A stretch of DNA of 64,000 nucleotides from Nocardiopsis sinuspersici. GTDB lineage: Bacteria > Actinomycetota > Actinomycetes > Streptosporangiales > Streptosporangiaceae. Within the stretch, counting starts at the first letter, position 1. Each line of letters starts with the position of its first letter. A program made the translations under genes and the position numbers. Under the pieces are notes generated by a model. That model did not search any database. It was not told the DNA's origin and saw only the letters and a list, made by a program, of their open reading frames with translations. Positions 17,078 to 26,765 of this stretch are shown here, in pieces. The stretch covers positions 496,001 to 560,000 of the forward strand of contig VWVT01000002.1 of the NCBI GenBank assembly GCA_008638415.1. Reading direction: 5' to 3'.

Positions 17078-18766
17078 GTGTCCATCCCCGCGTCCACGGA
17101 CGACCCCTTCTCCCTCTCCCGGCTGTTCGCCGCGGTCGCCGACGCCGTCCCCGACCGGATCGCCCTGGTCGCCGGCTCCCGGAGGCTCACCTACCGCTCC
17201 CTGCACGAGCGCTCGCTGCGCCTGGCCCGGCACCTGGTGGAGGCGGGCGTGGGCCGGGGCGAGCACGTCGCGGTCCTGGCCTTCAACCGCACCGAGTGGG
17301 TGGAGTCCTTCCTGGGGATCCTGCGCGCGGGAGCGGTCCCGGTCAACGTCAACTACCGCTACGTCGCGGGCGAACTGCGGCACGTCCTGGCCGACTCGCA
17401 CGCGGTCGCACTCGTCGTCGAGGACTCCCTGGCCCCGACGGTCGCCGTGGTCCGCTCCGACCTGCCCCGGCTCCGGCACGTGCTGCTCCTCGCGGACGGC
17501 TCCGCGCGCGAGGCCGAGGGGACCGACTACGAGCAGGCCCTGGCCTCGGCTCCCGAGGACGCGGTGCTGCCGCCCACCAGCGGCGAGGACCACTACCTGC
17601 TCTACACCGGCGGCACCACGGGCTACCCCAAGGGGGTCCTGTGGCGGCAGGTGGACATCTTCCGCGCCGCGCTGGAGCGCCGGGCACCGGGTGCGCCGCG
17701 CGCCCGGACCCCGCAGGAGTCCGCCGAGCGCGCCACCCGCTGCTTCCCCCAGCGCATGCTGGTGCTGGGGCCGCTGATGCACGCGGCCGGGCAGTGGAAC
17801 GCGCTGAGCATGCTGCTGTGCGGCAAGCGGGTGGTGCTGTACACCGACCGCAGCTTCCAGCCGGACCGGGTGCTGGAGACGGCGCACCGGGAGGGCGTGC
17901 ACACCGTGCAGCTCGTGGGCGACGCCATGGCCCGTCCCCTGGCCCGCCACCTGCTCACCGAGCCCGGGCTGTGCCCCGAGCTGAGCTCGGTGCGCTCCGG
18001 CGGCACCCCGCTCACCCCGGCGGTGCGCGCGCTGTGGCACGCCTGGCGCGAGGACGTGGCCCTGGCCGACTCCTACGGGGGTTCGGAGACGGGCGTGTGC
18101 GGATCGGCGACCGGAGCCGAGCGGGACGGCGGCCGGGAGGGGGCCGAGGTCCTGTCCGGTGCCTCCGACAACCGCAGCTTCACCATGGGCGGCAGCATCG
18201 CGGTGCTGGACGACTCCCTGCGCCCGCTGCCGCCGGGTTCCCCCGAGGTGGGGCGGATCGCGCGCACCGGCCGGATCCCGCTGGGCTACTACAACGACCC
18301 CCTGGCCACCGCACGCACCTTCCCCACCGACGGCGAGGGCCGCCGCTGGGCACTGTCGGGCGACTTCGGGACCCGGGCTGCGGACGGCTCGATCGTGCTT
18401 CTGGGCCGGGGCAGCGTGGTCATCAACACCGCCGGGGAGAAGGTCTACCCGGAGGAGGTGGAGGCCGCGCTGAAGGCCCACCCCGCGGTGGAGGACGCCA
18501 TCGTGGTGCCCGCCCCCGACGAGCGGCTCGGGCAGCGGGTGACCGCGCTGGTCTCGCTGGCTCCGGGCGCGCGGCTGGAGCAGGCCGAACTGCGCGCGTA
18601 CTGCCGTGTGCGGCTGGCGGGGTTCAAGGTGCCGCGGACCGTGCACTTCGTGGACCGGGTCCGTCGTACGGCGGTCGGCAAGCAGGACTACCGGTGGGCG
18701 GCGTCGGTCGCACGGGTCGACACGGCGGCTCCCGACCCGGTCGGGCCGGACCCGCTCGCGCGCTGA
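17078..18766 (+). CDS. Acyl-CoA synthetase, AMP-forming (FadD-like)
   Basis: A 562-residue ANL-superfamily enzyme that activates a carboxylic acid to acyl-AMP and then acyl-CoA. Core motifs are A3 LLYTGGTTGYPKGVLW, A5 DSYGGSETG, A7 LSGDFG, A8 GEKVYPEEVEAAL and the A10 lysine in TAVGKQDYRW. The GTG at 17078 follows GGGAGG with 6-base spacing; the frame is open further upstream but lacks similarity there. The substrate is not predictable, though the ordering resembles medium- to long-chain FadD proteins of actinomycetes. It stands alone, divergent from rocD. Confidence 0.92.
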   Translation: MSIPASTDDPFSLSRLFAAVADAVPDRIALVAGSRRLTYRSLHERSLRLARHLVEAGVGRGEHVAVLAFNRTEWVESFLGILRAGAVPVNVNYRYVAGELRHVLADSHAVALVVEDSLAPTVAVVRSDLPRLRHVLLLADGSAREAEGTDYEQALASAPEDAVLPPTSGEDHYLLYTGGTTGYPKGVLWRQVDIFRAALERRAPGAPRARTPQESAERATRCFPQRMLVLGPLMHAAGQWNALSMLLCGKRVVLYTDRSFQPDRVLETAHREGVHTVQLVGDAMARPLARHLLTEPGLCPELSSVRSGGTPLTPAVRALWHAWREDVALADSYGGSETGVCGSATGAERDGGREGAEVLSGASDNRSFTMGGSIAVLDDSLRPLPPGSPEVGRIARTGRIPLGYYNDPLATARTFPTDGEGRRWALSGDFGTRAADGSIVLLGRGSVVINTAGEKVYPEEVEAALKAHPAVEDAIVVPAPDERLGQRVTALVSLAPGARLEQAELRAYCRVRLAGFKVPRTVHFVDRVRRTAVGKQDYRWAASVARVDTAAPDPVGPDPLAR

Positions 18767-19261
18767 GGGGCCCGGTCCCGGGACGGCCTTGCTGACCCGG
18801 ACCGCACGACCTCGGGCGGCGCGGCCTCGGGCGGCGCGATCCCGGGTTCCGCGCCCCGGGGCCGCGAAGCCCCAGGCTGCGGGGCCGCGCACCCCTCCGC
18901 TGCGGAACTCCACACCCCGGCGGTAGGGAGTCCTTCATTTCGGGCACAGCGTCAATATGCTCTTACCCAGCCGAAACAGGGGTTCGGCGCCTTCCGGACC
19001 ACTCCCCGCCCGTCCCGCCACCGCTAGACTGACGACTCCTGGTTCCGGGCCTCACGGTCTCTTCTCCCCCGCCCCGGCCTGGTCGGTGCGTCCGGCCGGT
19101 GTCGGCGGACCCCATCGCGTGTCCGGTCGGGACCGTGGATCACATGGACAACCCCTGACCCACCCTCCACCCGTGCACACAGTGCGCGTGCGGTGGCACC
19201 ACTAGGACGGAGGACGGCGCCCTCGCCCGGGTTCCGGCCCGTGCGGCGCCCAACAACCCAG
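18767..19261. other. 495-base intergenic region
   Basis: No gene is supported. A short GC direct repeat of the CTCGGGCGGCGCG type occurs twice near 18810-18840. A TAGACT -10-like hexamer near 19024 could belong to the DUF368 operon promoter. Overall this is spacer with a promoter at its right end. Confidence 0.45.
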
Positions 19262-20191
19262 ATGCCAAAGTCAGTAGGCAGCTACATCTTCAACGCGGTG
19301 CGCGGCGGCGCGGTGGGAGCCTCCGAGGCCCTGCCCGGCATCAGCGGCGGCACGGTCGCCCTGATCGTCGGCCTCTACGACAAGCTCATCGGCGGCGCGG
19401 GCCACATGGTCAGCGGCATCAAGCGCTACGTCACCGACGTCCCGCGCGGCCGCGGCAGGGAACGGGCCCGGGAGCAGTTCCGCCAGGTGGACTGGAGCGT
19501 GCTGATCCCCGCCCTGGTCGGCATGGTGGTCTTCCTCGGCCTGGCCGCCATCCTGCTCGCCCCGCTGGTCGAGTCCTACTCCCAGTACGCGTACGCGCTG
19601 TTCTTCGGCCTGGTCCTGGCATGCCTGTGGATTCCCTACACCGGCGCGGGCAGGAAGTGGCGGGCCTGGCACTACCTCGTCGCCCTGGTGTTCGCCGCCG
19701 GCGCGTTCCTCCTCACCGGCCTGCCCGGCGCGAACCTGCCCACCCACCCGGTGGTGGTCTTCCTCGCCGCGTCCGTGGCCATCTGCGCGCTCGTCCTGCC
19801 GGGCCTGTCCGGTTCGTTCATCCTGCTCACCCTGGGCCTGTACGAGCCCACGATCAGCGCGGTCGGCGACATGGACGTCGCCTACCTGGCGGTGTTCGCG
19901 CTGGGCGCGCTCACGGGCCTGTCGGTGTTCGTGAAGATCCTGCAGTACCTGCTGGAGAACTTCCACCACCTGACCCTGGTCGTGCTCACCGGTCTGATGG
20001 CCGGTTCGCTGCGCGCCCTGTGGCCCTGGCAGACCGAGGAGCGCGTCATCCTGACTCCCACCGAAGTCCCGGTCACGGTGGTGTTCATGGTGGTCGGCTT
20101 CGCCGTGGTGACGGCGGCCATCGTGTGGGAGCGCCGCAAGCGCGGCCAGGATGTGGAGACCGAGCACCACCAGGTGCCCACCCGCGTCTGA
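19262..20191 (+). CDS. DUF368 membrane protein, PopT-type polyprenyl-phosphate transporter
   Basis: A 309-residue polytopic membrane protein with about eight hydrophobic segments. The DUF368 signatures are [29 protein letters not shown] (given here as two overlapping family blocks: [11 protein letters not shown] and [10 protein letters not shown]) and the internal repeat [19 protein letters not shown]. The twice-occurring PG(I/L)SG loops suggest an inverted-repeat transporter. DUF368 (PopT) proteins were shown in 2023 to recycle undecaprenyl phosphate across the membrane. The ATG at 19262 fits the family start; GTG codons at 19241 and 19193 are in frame and no ribosome site decides. The DedA gene follows after 19 bases, making a two-gene operon of the two known carrier-recycling families. 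Confidence 0.88.
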   Translation: MPKSVGSYIFNAVRGGAVGASEALPGISGGTVALIVGLYDKLIGGAGHMVSGIKRYVTDVPRGRGRERAREQFRQVDWSVLIPALVGMVVFLGLAAILLAPLVESYSQYAYALFFGLVLACLWIPYTGAGRKWRAWHYLVALVFAAGAFLLTGLPGANLPTHPVVVFLAASVAICALVLPGLSGSFILLTLGLYEPTISAVGDMDVAYLAVFALGALTGLSVFVKILQYLLENFHHLTLVVLTGLMAGSLRALWPWQTEERVILTPTEVPVTVVFMVVGFAVVTAAIVWERRKRGQDVETEHHQVPTRV

Positions 20192-20210
20192 GAACGGGAA
20201 AGACGGCCTC

Positions 20211-20900
20211 ATGGCGACGAATCCGTGGACGGCGGCCCCTGCGGCGGAGGGGTCGGCCCACCAGTACGAGGGCTTCATCGGGTGGATCCTGAACCTGATG
20301 GACACCCTGGGCGAGCCGGGCGTGGGCGTGGCCCTGTTCATCGAGACGTTCTTCCCCCCGGTGCCCAGCGAGGCGGTCCTGCCCGGTGCTGGTTTCCTCG
20401 CCTACTCCGGGGAGATGAACGTGTGGCTCGCCATCCTGTGGGCGACGGTCGGCGGCCTGCTCGGCGCGTGGGGCTTCTACGCCGCCGGCGCGCTCCTGGG
20501 CCGTGACCGCACGGCGCGGCTGGTCCGGAGGACTCCGCTGCTGGAGATCGAGGACTTCCACAAGGCCGAGCGCTTCTTCGCCCGGTTCGGCGGCCTCGCG
20601 GTCCTCCTGGGCCGGTGCGTGCCCGTGGTGCGCAGCTTCGTCTCCATCCCCGCCGGGATCGAGCGGATGCCGCTGTTCCGGTTCTCCGTGTACACGGTCG
20701 TCGGTTCCGCGGTGTGGAACACGATCTGGATCGGTCTCGGCTTCGCCTTCGGGCCGGCCATCGAGCCCGTCCTGCTCCAGTGGAGCGGCATCATCAGCAA
20801 TCTCGTGATCGCGGTCACCGGCCTGCTGGTGCTGTGGTTCGTCCTCGCCCGCCTCCGTAAGCTGGCCAGGGCCCGCCGTTCCGAGGACACCTCCACCTGA
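20211..20900 (+). CDS. DedA-family membrane protein (UptA-like)
   Basis: A 229-residue SNARE-associated/VTT-domain protein with about five membrane segments. The re-entrant loop motif [21 protein letters not shown] is split between the conserved ETFFPP.PSE and LPGAG. The second half shows [25 protein letters not shown], whose Arg and Pro residues are the family's hallmark for phosphate-lipid handling. DedA proteins include UptA, an undecaprenyl-phosphate translocase; others move other phospholipids. The start at 20211 lies 19 bases after the DUF368 stop, so co-transcription is expected. The C-terminus is short and basic. Confidence 0.93.
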   Translation: MATNPWTAAPAAEGSAHQYEGFIGWILNLMDTLGEPGVGVALFIETFFPPVPSEAVLPGAGFLAYSGEMNVWLAILWATVGGLLGAWGFYAAGALLGRDRTARLVRRTPLLEIEDFHKAERFFARFGGLAVLLGRCVPVVRSFVSIPAGIERMPLFRFSVYTVVGSAVWNTIWIGLGFAFGPAIEPVLLQWSGIISNLVIAVTGLLVLWFVLARLRKLARARRSEDTST

Positions 20901-20983
20901 GGGCCCGGGGGAGCGCCCCGGCTCCGGGCGGCGCACGCCCTCGGGATACCCTCCCTGGAGAACACCCACAGACGCATACCGAG

Positions 20984-21009
20984 GTGGGGGCCGCAGCGGC
21001 GGCCCCCAC
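20984..21009 (+). terminator. Stem-loop directly before the thiamine riboswitch
   Basis: A perfect 11-bp stem (20984-20994 with 20999-21009) around a 4-nt loop lies 84 bases after the dedA stop and ends one base before the TPP aptamer. It may end the dedA transcript or be an extra leader helix. Confidence 0.55.
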
Positions 21010-21089
21010 GGCGCGGGGTGCCGGGACACCGTCCCGGCTGAGAGCACACCCGTCGAACCTGCCCTAGTTAGCACTAGCGAAGGAACGCC
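21010..21089 (+). promoter_or_regulatory. TPP riboswitch (THI element) controlling thiD
   Basis: The conserved aptamer strings are present in order: CGGGGTGCC, GGCTGAGAGCACACCC, GAACCTG, then the degenerate P4/P5 region GTTAGCACTAGCGAAGGAAC. The outer helix can pair GGCG at 21010 with CGCC at 21086. The 3' aptamer segment GAAGGA is itself the Shine-Dalgarno sequence of thiD, whose ATG starts at 21091. TPP binding would therefore hide the ribosome site directly, leaving no room for a separate expression platform. Confidence 0.95.
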
Positions 21090-21090
21090 C

Positions 21091-21894
21091 ATGAGCGCGT
21101 ACAACATCGTGTCCGTCGCCGGCAGCGACCCCAGCGGGGGCGCGGGGATCCAGGCCGACCTCAAGGCCTTCTCCGCGCACGGGACCTTCGGGATGACCGT
21201 GGTCACCGCGCTGACCGCCCAGTCCACACGCGGTGTCACCGGGGTCCACCCGGTCCCGGCCGAGTTCGTCGCCCACCAGATGGACACCCTCTTCGCCGAC
21301 GCCACCGTGCACGCGGTCAAGGTGGGCATGCTGGGCACCTCCGAGGTCACCGAGGCGGTGGCCGAGGCGATCGGGCGCCACGCGCTTCCGAACGTGGTGG
21401 TGGACCCGGTGATGGTCGCCAAGAGCGGTGACCGGCTGCTGGAGTCCTCCGCCGTCGAGGCGCTGCGGAGTGAGCTGCTGCCCCGCGCGGACCTGATCAC
21501 CCCGAACCTGCCCGAGGCCGCCGACCTGCTGGAGGAGCCCGAGGCCGCCGACCTGGCGACGATGCGCGCCCAGGCCGCGCGGCTGCTGGAACTGGGGCCG
21601 CGCCGGGTCCTGCTCAAGGGCGGTCACCTGTCCGGCGGGGAGAGCGTCGACGTCCTGGCCTCCCGGGGCTCCGACCCGGTCGAGTTCCGCGCCCCGAGGG
21701 TGGCCACCCGCAACACGCACGGCACCGGGTGCACCCTGTCCTCCTCGATCGCGGCCCTGCTGCCGCAGCGCCCGGACGTGGCCGCGGCCGTCGGGGACGC
21801 CAAGGCCTACCTGACCGAGGCGATCCGGCGCGCCGACGAGATCGACGCGGGCGGCGGCCAGGGCCCGGTCCACCACTTCCACGCCTGGTGGTAG
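21091..21894 (+). CDS. thiD: Hydroxymethylpyrimidine/phosphomethylpyrimidine kinase
   Basis: A 267-residue ribokinase-fold enzyme that phosphorylates HMP and HMP-phosphate in thiamine synthesis. Seen blocks are [17 protein letters not shown] at the N-terminus, [30 protein letters not shown] and the catalytic [17 protein letters not shown]. Length is standard for stand-alone ThiD. Translation is controlled by the TPP riboswitch that overlaps its ribosome site. A strong terminator follows, so it appears monocistronic. Confidence 0.97.
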   Translation: MSAYNIVSVAGSDPSGGAGIQADLKAFSAHGTFGMTVVTALTAQSTRGVTGVHPVPAEFVAHQMDTLFADATVHAVKVGMLGTSEVTEAVAEAIGRHALPNVVVDPVMVAKSGDRLLESSAVEALRSELLPRADLITPNLPEAADLLEEPEAADLATMRAQAARLLELGPRRVLLKGGHLSGGESVDVLASRGSDPVEFRAPRVATRNTHGTGCTLSSSIAALLPQRPDVAAAVGDAKAYLTEAIRRADEIDAGGGQGPVHHFHAWW

Positions 21895-21929
21895 CGGGCG
21901 CCGCCTCCGGCGGCCGCGCGACGACACGA

Positions 21930-21958
21930 GGGGGGACCGGCTCCGTGCCGGTCCCCCC
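21930..21958. terminator. Bidirectional stem-loop between thiD and the symporter gene
   Basis: The core is a perfect 12-bp stem (21930-21941 with 21947-21958) around a 5-nt loop. The flanks CACGAG and CTCGTG extend it with a small bulge. The convergent stops are at 21894 and 21984. Confidence 0.88.
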
Positions 21959-21983
21959 TCCTCGTGCGCGGTGGGCTATCCGC

Positions 21984-23405
21984 TCACGTCTTGCTCACGT
22001 CCTCCATGACCTTGCTCGGGTCCCTCCAGTCCGGGTGGTCGAAGAACTTGCGCGTCTCGGCCACGACGATCGGGGACAGCAGCAGGAGCCCGATGAGGTT
22101 GGGCAGCGCCATCAGTCCGTTGGCGATGTCGCTGAACAGCCACACGGAGTCCAGGCTGGCCACCGCACCGATGAAGATGACCGCGATGAACACCAGGCGG
22201 TAGGGGGTGATCATGCGGCTGCCGCCCAGGAACTCCACGCACCGCTCGCCGTAGTAGGCCCATCCGAGCAGGGTGGTGAAGGCGAACACGGCGACCGCGA
22301 TGGCCACGACGTAGGCGCCGGCCGGGGCGAGCGCGGGGCTGATCGAACCCAGGCCCTCGGTGATCGCGTAGGAGGTCATCAGCGAGCCGTCATCGCTGTT
22401 GGCGGCGCTCCAGGCGCCGGTGACGATGATGACCAGGCAGGTCATGGTGACCACGATGATGGTGTCGATGAAGGTCTGGGTCATCGAGACCATGGCCTGG
22501 CGGACCGGCTGCCTGGTCCTGGCCGCGGCGGCGGCGATGGCGCCGGTGCCCAGGCCCGACTCGTTGGAGAAGATGCCGCGGGCGAAGCCCTGCTGGATGG
22601 CGAGCATGAAGCCCGCGCCGGCGAAGCCGCCCGCCGCGGACGTGCCGGTGAAGGCGTCGGTCACCACGAGCTGGAGCGCCGGCAGGATGGCGTCCCAGTT
22701 GACGGCCAGGATGACCAGGCAGATGCCGACGTAGAGGACGATCATGAGCGGCACGAGCGCGGAGGCGACCCGGCCGATGCTCTTGATACCGCCGAGGATG
22801 ACGGCTCCCGCGAGCAGCATCAGGATCAGGCCGACCATCCACGGGGCGAGCGGGGTGACGCTGGTGATCTGCTGGGAGACGGTGTTGGACTGCGTGCCGT
22901 TGCCGATACCGAAGGCGGCGATGGAGCCGAAGACCGCGAAGGCCACGCCCAGGGTGGTGCCCAGACCGCCGCGGATCCCGTACTTGAGGTAGTACATCGG
23001 TCCGCCGCTCTGCTCGCCCCTGTCGTTGGTGCGGCGGAACTTCACGCCCAGGAGGGCCTCGCTGTACTTGGTGGCCATGCCGAGAAGGGCGACGATCCAC
23101 ATCCAGAACAGCGCGCCGGGGCCGCCCGTGCCGATGGCGAGCGCGGCACCACCGATGTTGCCGACGCCGACGGTGGCGGCGAGGGCGGTGCTCAGGGCCT
23201 GGTAGTGGGAGATGTCGCCCTCGACGGACTCGTCCTCCTTCCGGCGGACGAAGGCGAGCCACAGCGCGTGCGGCAGGCGGAAGAGCTGGAGCAGGCGCAG
23301 TCGGATCGTGAGGAACAGCCCGACACCGGCCAGCAGCGGGATGAGGACGAAGGGTCCCCAGATGATGCTGCTGACGATGCCAGCCATTTCGAGGAGTTGG
23401 TCCAC
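21984..23405 (-). CDS. Alanine/glycine:cation symporter (AGCS family)
   Basis: A 473-residue inner-membrane transporter with about ten hydrophobic segments that imports small neutral amino acids with sodium. Family blocks are ALAATVGVGNIGGAALAI, WIVALLGMATKYSEALLGVKFR, GGPMYYLKYG, GFMLAIQQGFARGIFSNESGLG (two adjoining blocks) and the late FTTLLGWAYYGERC. GTG 23405 follows GGGAGA with 6-base spacing; longer in-frame starts add a proline-rich leader without similarity. No regulator is adjacent. Confidence 0.95.
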   Translation of the reverse strand: MDQLLEMAGIVSSIIWGPFVLIPLLAGVGLFLTIRLRLLQLFRLPHALWLAFVRRKEDESVEGDISHYQALSTALAATVGVGNIGGAALAIGTGGPGALFWMWIVALLGMATKYSEALLGVKFRRTNDRGEQSGGPMYYLKYGIRGGLGTTLGVAFAVFGSIAAFGIGNGTQSNTVSQQITSVTPLAPWMVGLILMLLAGAVILGGIKSIGRVASALVPLMIVLYVGICLVILAVNWDAILPALQLVVTDAFTGTSAAGGFAGAGFMLAIQQGFARGIFSNESGLGTGAIAAAAARTRQPVRQAMVSMTQTFIDTIIVVTMTCLVIIVTGAWSAANSDDGSLMTSYAITEGLGSISPALAPAGAYVVAIAVAVFAFTTLLGWAYYGERCVEFLGGSRMITPYRLVFIAVIFIGAVASLDSVWLFSDIANGLMALPNLIGLLLLSPIVVAETRKFFDHPDWRDPSKVMEDVSKT

Positions 23406-23612
23406 AGGGGATCTCCCTATCGGTGAGTGGGTGGGGACGGGGCCGCCGGTGTCTCGGTGCGGGGAGTTCGGGCACCCTTGCGATCGCGTCGGCACTGGTG
23501 GAGGCCTGGCGATACCGGCAAAGAATCGCACCGACGCGTAACGAACGAATCACGCCTGTTCCACATGCCGGTTTCTTCGTGTGCGCACGCGTCTTCTCCC
23601 GCGTGCGCGCGC

Positions 23613-23864
23613 TCAGACACCGCCCTCGTCGTCCTGGGCCAGGGCGAGCCTGCTGAGGACGGCCGCGGCCTCGTCGGGGTCCGCTCCCCGCCCCACCGCC
23701 ACGCCGAGGAGATAGGTGGTCAGGGGCGCCGCGGGCCGGGCCACGGAGTGGGCGGCGTCCCTCGCCAGGTCCAGGACCCGATCGACGTCCGCTTTCCGGA
23801 ACGGCTCCGTACCGGTCAGATCCAGTTCTCTTCTGACCACTTCCGCCCATTCGGTGAGGGTCAC
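23613..23864 (-). CDS. DUF6457-type small protein
   Basis: An 83-residue acidic cytoplasmic protein. The core VDRVLDLARDAAHSVARPAAP and LTTYLLGVAVGRGADP match the small actinobacterial DUF6457 proteins, which are often found near molybdopterin guanylyltransferase genes. No such gene is here. The GTG at 23864 has AGGAG eight bases upstream. Function is unknown. Confidence 0.85.
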   Translation of the reverse strand: MTLTEWAEVVRRELDLTGTEPFRKADVDRVLDLARDAAHSVARPAAPLTTYLLGVAVGRGADPDEAAAVLSRLALAQDDEGGV

Positions 23865-24078
23865 CGTATGACTCCTTAGAGAGCACGTCGATTGCGTCAG
23901 CCGATCATAGCCATCGGCGGATCACCCGGCGGCAACACTGGCGCCGGAGCGCCGTCACCGCCCGCTCGGTCGGTCCACGCCCGGTCTTCGGACGCGGTTC
24001 TCCCACGCCCCGACCGGGATTCACCCCCCGAGCCTAACGTCGGAGGCAGCCGTCCCCCCGGCGTTGGGAGCCACTCGC

Positions 24079-25332
24079 ATGTCCCCGACCGAGACGCGCG
24101 GACCACTCCGCGTGGCCATCGTGACAGAATCCTTCCTTCCGCAGGTCAACGGGGTGACCAACTCCGTGTGTCGTGTCGTCGATCTGCTGGCCGCACGGGG
24201 CCACGAGGTCCTGGTGCTGGCCCCCGGACCCGGCCCCTCCTCCTACGCGGGCTTCCCTGTGGTCCGCATGCCCTCCATGCCCCTGCCCTTCTACCGGGAC
24301 TTCCCCGTGGGGCTGCCCGCCCGGCGCACGATGACCGCGGCGATCCGCTCCTTCTCCCCCGACGTCCTGCACCTGGCCTCGCCCGCCCTGTTCGGCTCGG
24401 CGGCCGTGGAGACCGCACGCAGGTGGGCGCTGCCGACCGTGGCCGTGTTCCAGACCGACCTGCCGGGTTTCGCCGGTCGCCACCGCGTGCCCGGCGGGGA
24501 GGCCCTCTGGTCGCTGCTGCGGCGCACCCACGCGGCCGTGGACCGCACGCTGGTGCCGTCCTCGGCCACCATGGAGGCGCTGTCCGCCCGGGGGTTCCCG
24601 CGGCTGGACCTGTGGCGGCGCGGGGTGGACACCCGCCTCTTCGATCCCGCACGCCGCGACGGGGAGCTGCGGCGCCGGCTCGCTCCGAACGGGGAGGCGA
24701 TCGTGGGTTATGTGGGACGGCTGGCCAGGGACAAGCGGGTGGACCTGCTGGCGCACGTGGCGCGGCTGCGCGGCATCAGGCTGGTCGTGGTGGGTGACGG
24801 TCCCGAGCGCGCCCGTCTGCGGCGGCGCCTGCCCGACGCGGTGTTCACCGGTCAGCGCACCGGCGGGGACCTGGCCCGCCTGTACGCGTCCATGGACGTG
24901 TTCGTGCACACCGGCGCCGACGAGACCTTCTGCCAGTCCGTCCAGGAGGCCCTGGCCTCGGGGGTCCCGGTGGTGGCTCCGGCCGCGGGCGGGCCGCTGG
25001 ACCTGGTGGTTCCCGAGCACAACGGGCTGCTGTACGCCCCGGACTCGGTACGCGAGCTGCGGGTGGCGGTGGGACGGCTGGCGCACAACCGCGAGGTGCG
25101 GCGGCGGATGGCCGCGGGGACCCGCCCCTCGGTGGAGCACCGTACGTGGGAGGCGGTCGGTGAGCAGCTGCTCGACCACTACCGCGCGGTGATCGCTCCC
25201 AGCCGGGAACTGGCCGAGCGCGGCACCGGGGCGGACATGGTTCCGGCCTCCCCCGGAAGGAGCGGCCGGGGGAGGCCGGAAGAGCGCACGTCCACCCCGC
25301 CCCCTTCACGGGGCGGACGCGAATCTAGCTGA
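24079..25332 (+). CDS. GT4 glycosyltransferase, GDP-mannose-dependent type
   Basis: A 417-residue GT-B enzyme. The N-terminal domain has VAIVTESFLPQVNGVTNSV, the signature of the actinobacterial alpha-mannosyltransferases (phosphatidylinositol mannoside/MgtA type). The C-terminal domain has GYVGRLARDKRVDLL, VVVGDGPER and the E-x7-E site in ADETFCQSVQEALASG. About 40 disordered residues follow the domain. ATG 24079 has GGGAG eight bases before. Its last 8 bases overlap the convergent aminotransferase gene. Substrate is inferred only from family resemblance. Confidence 0.9.
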   Translation: MSPTETRGPLRVAIVTESFLPQVNGVTNSVCRVVDLLAARGHEVLVLAPGPGPSSYAGFPVVRMPSMPLPFYRDFPVGLPARRTMTAAIRSFSPDVLHLASPALFGSAAVETARRWALPTVAVFQTDLPGFAGRHRVPGGEALWSLLRRTHAAVDRTLVPSSATMEALSARGFPRLDLWRRGVDTRLFDPARRDGELRRRLAPNGEAIVGYVGRLARDKRVDLLAHVARLRGIRLVVVGDGPERARLRRRLPDAVFTGQRTGGDLARLYASMDVFVHTGADETFCQSVQEALASGVPVVAPAAGGPLDLVVPEHNGLLYAPDSVRELRVAVGRLAHNREVRRRMAAGTRPSVEHRTWEAVGEQLLDHYRAVIAPSRELAERGTGADMVPASPGRSGRGRPEERTSTPPPSRGGRESS

Positions 25333-26653
25333 CCGTCTGCGGAGCGGGGGCCCGGGGCCGTGAGAGGGCGGGGTCGGGCGCCTCGGCCAGCAGTTCGTCC
25401 AGGACCTCGGCGAGACGGTCCAGGTGGGCGCGGATCCACGGCAGCGCCAGCGGGTCGGTGGCCGCCAGGGCGGTGTAGCGGCGTTCCTCGGTGTCGCCGT
25501 AGAGCATGCTGGTGGCGACCCGCATGCGCAGGGCACCGGAGCCCTCTCCGAACTCGGCGGCGGGCAGCACGCCCATCCCGAAGCGCTCCAGCAGCAGCCC
25601 GGTCAGCTCCGGGCCGGTGGTCACGCCGTACCGGTCGGCCAGCTGGCCGCGGGCCGGTTCGAGGTCGGGGTAGAGGTAGAACGCCGCCCGGGGCGCGGAG
25701 ACGGCCGCGCCCGCCCGGGTGAACGCATCGGTGACCGCGCCGGCGACGATGCCGTGCAGGCGGCGGCTGCGGTCGACGTGGTCCCGGAGTTCGGCGGGCT
25801 CGGTGAAGGCGTACGCGGCGGCCTCCTGGACGGGGGCGGACGGGCTCGACCAGATCTCGCTGGCCACGCCGAGCAGTCCGCCGCGCAGGCGTTGGCCGAT
25901 CTCGGAGTCGGGCAGGCGCACGACGCCGATCCGCCAGCCGCCCAGGGCCAGGTTCTTGCTCAGGCCGGTGGAGACGACGGTGCGCTCGGGCGCGAACTCG
26001 GCCGGACCGTGGACCTCCACGGGTTCCTCGCCGGGGGCCCCGGGGTGGACGAGGTCGCGGTAGATCTCGTCGGAGACGATCACCAGGTCGAGTTCACGGG
26101 CCACCTCGCACACGCGGCGGACGGTGTCGGCGTCGGCCACGGTGCCGGTCGGGTTGTCGGGCAGGGTGACGATGACGGCGTTGACCGTGCGGCCCTGCTC
26201 CCGGGCGTCGGTGACGGCGGCGTGCAGCAGGTCGGGCTGGGGTACGCCGCCCTGCCCGGTGGTCGTGGGGACCATGACGGGCCGCTGGCCCACCAGGCGG
26301 CTCTGCGCCGCGTAGCTGACCCAGCTGGGCGCGGCGATCGCGGTGTCGCCGCCGATCTCCAGCAGGAGGCTGTACAGGAGCGGCTTGCTGCCGGGGCCGG
26401 CGATGACCTGCGCGGGGTCGGTGGGCAGACCGCGGCGCTCCCAGTACCCGGCGGCGGCCTCGCGCAGCGCCTCCGACCCGGCGACCGGGCCGTAGGCGTT
26501 CGCACCGTTCGCCGCGGTGAGCTGGTCTCTCATGACCGGGTGCACCGGGAGCCCGGCCTCACCGAAGCCCAGGGGAAGCACGCGCACCCCCTGGCGGCGC
26601 TTCTCGGCGAGGGCTTCGTTGACGGCGAGGGTCGCGGACACAGTGACGGTCAT
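25325..26653 (-). CDS. Class I/II PLP aminotransferase
   Basis: A 442-residue fold-type I enzyme resembling aspartate/aromatic aminotransferases. Blocks are LPLGFGEAGLPVHP, YGPVAGSEALREAA, TLPDNPTGTVAD, LDLVIVSDEIYRDLVH and the PLP lysine in VSTGLSKNLALGGWRIG. It is divergent from the LysR regulator at 26784, which very likely controls it. The ATG at 26653 has GGAG at 11 bases. The 3' end overlaps the opposing glycosyltransferase gene by 8 bases. The amino-acid substrate is unknown. Confidence 0.92.
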   Translation of the reverse strand: MTVTVSATLAVNEALAEKRRQGVRVLPLGFGEAGLPVHPVMRDQLTAANGANAYGPVAGSEALREAAAGYWERRGLPTDPAQVIAGPGSKPLLYSLLLEIGGDTAIAAPSWVSYAAQSRLVGQRPVMVPTTTGQGGVPQPDLLHAAVTDAREQGRTVNAVIVTLPDNPTGTVADADTVRRVCEVARELDLVIVSDEIYRDLVHPGAPGEEPVEVHGPAEFAPERTVVSTGLSKNLALGGWRIGVVRLPDSEIGQRLRGGLLGVASEIWSSPSAPVQEAAAYAFTEPAELRDHVDRSRRLHGIVAGAVTDAFTRAGAAVSAPRAAFYLYPDLEPARGQLADRYGVTTGPELTGLLLERFGMGVLPAAEFGEGSGALRMRVATSMLYGDTEERRYTALAATDPLALPWIRAHLDRLAEVLDELLAEAPDPALSRPRAPAPQTVS

Positions 26654-26765
26654 CGGTGACTCATCTCCGACTTGTCGTGTAATGCGTGGTCACACCATGG
26701 GTGTCGGCCTGTCACCCCCACACTGCCCAGTTCCGGGCATCAGTACAAGCGCGTCTTTACGATGC

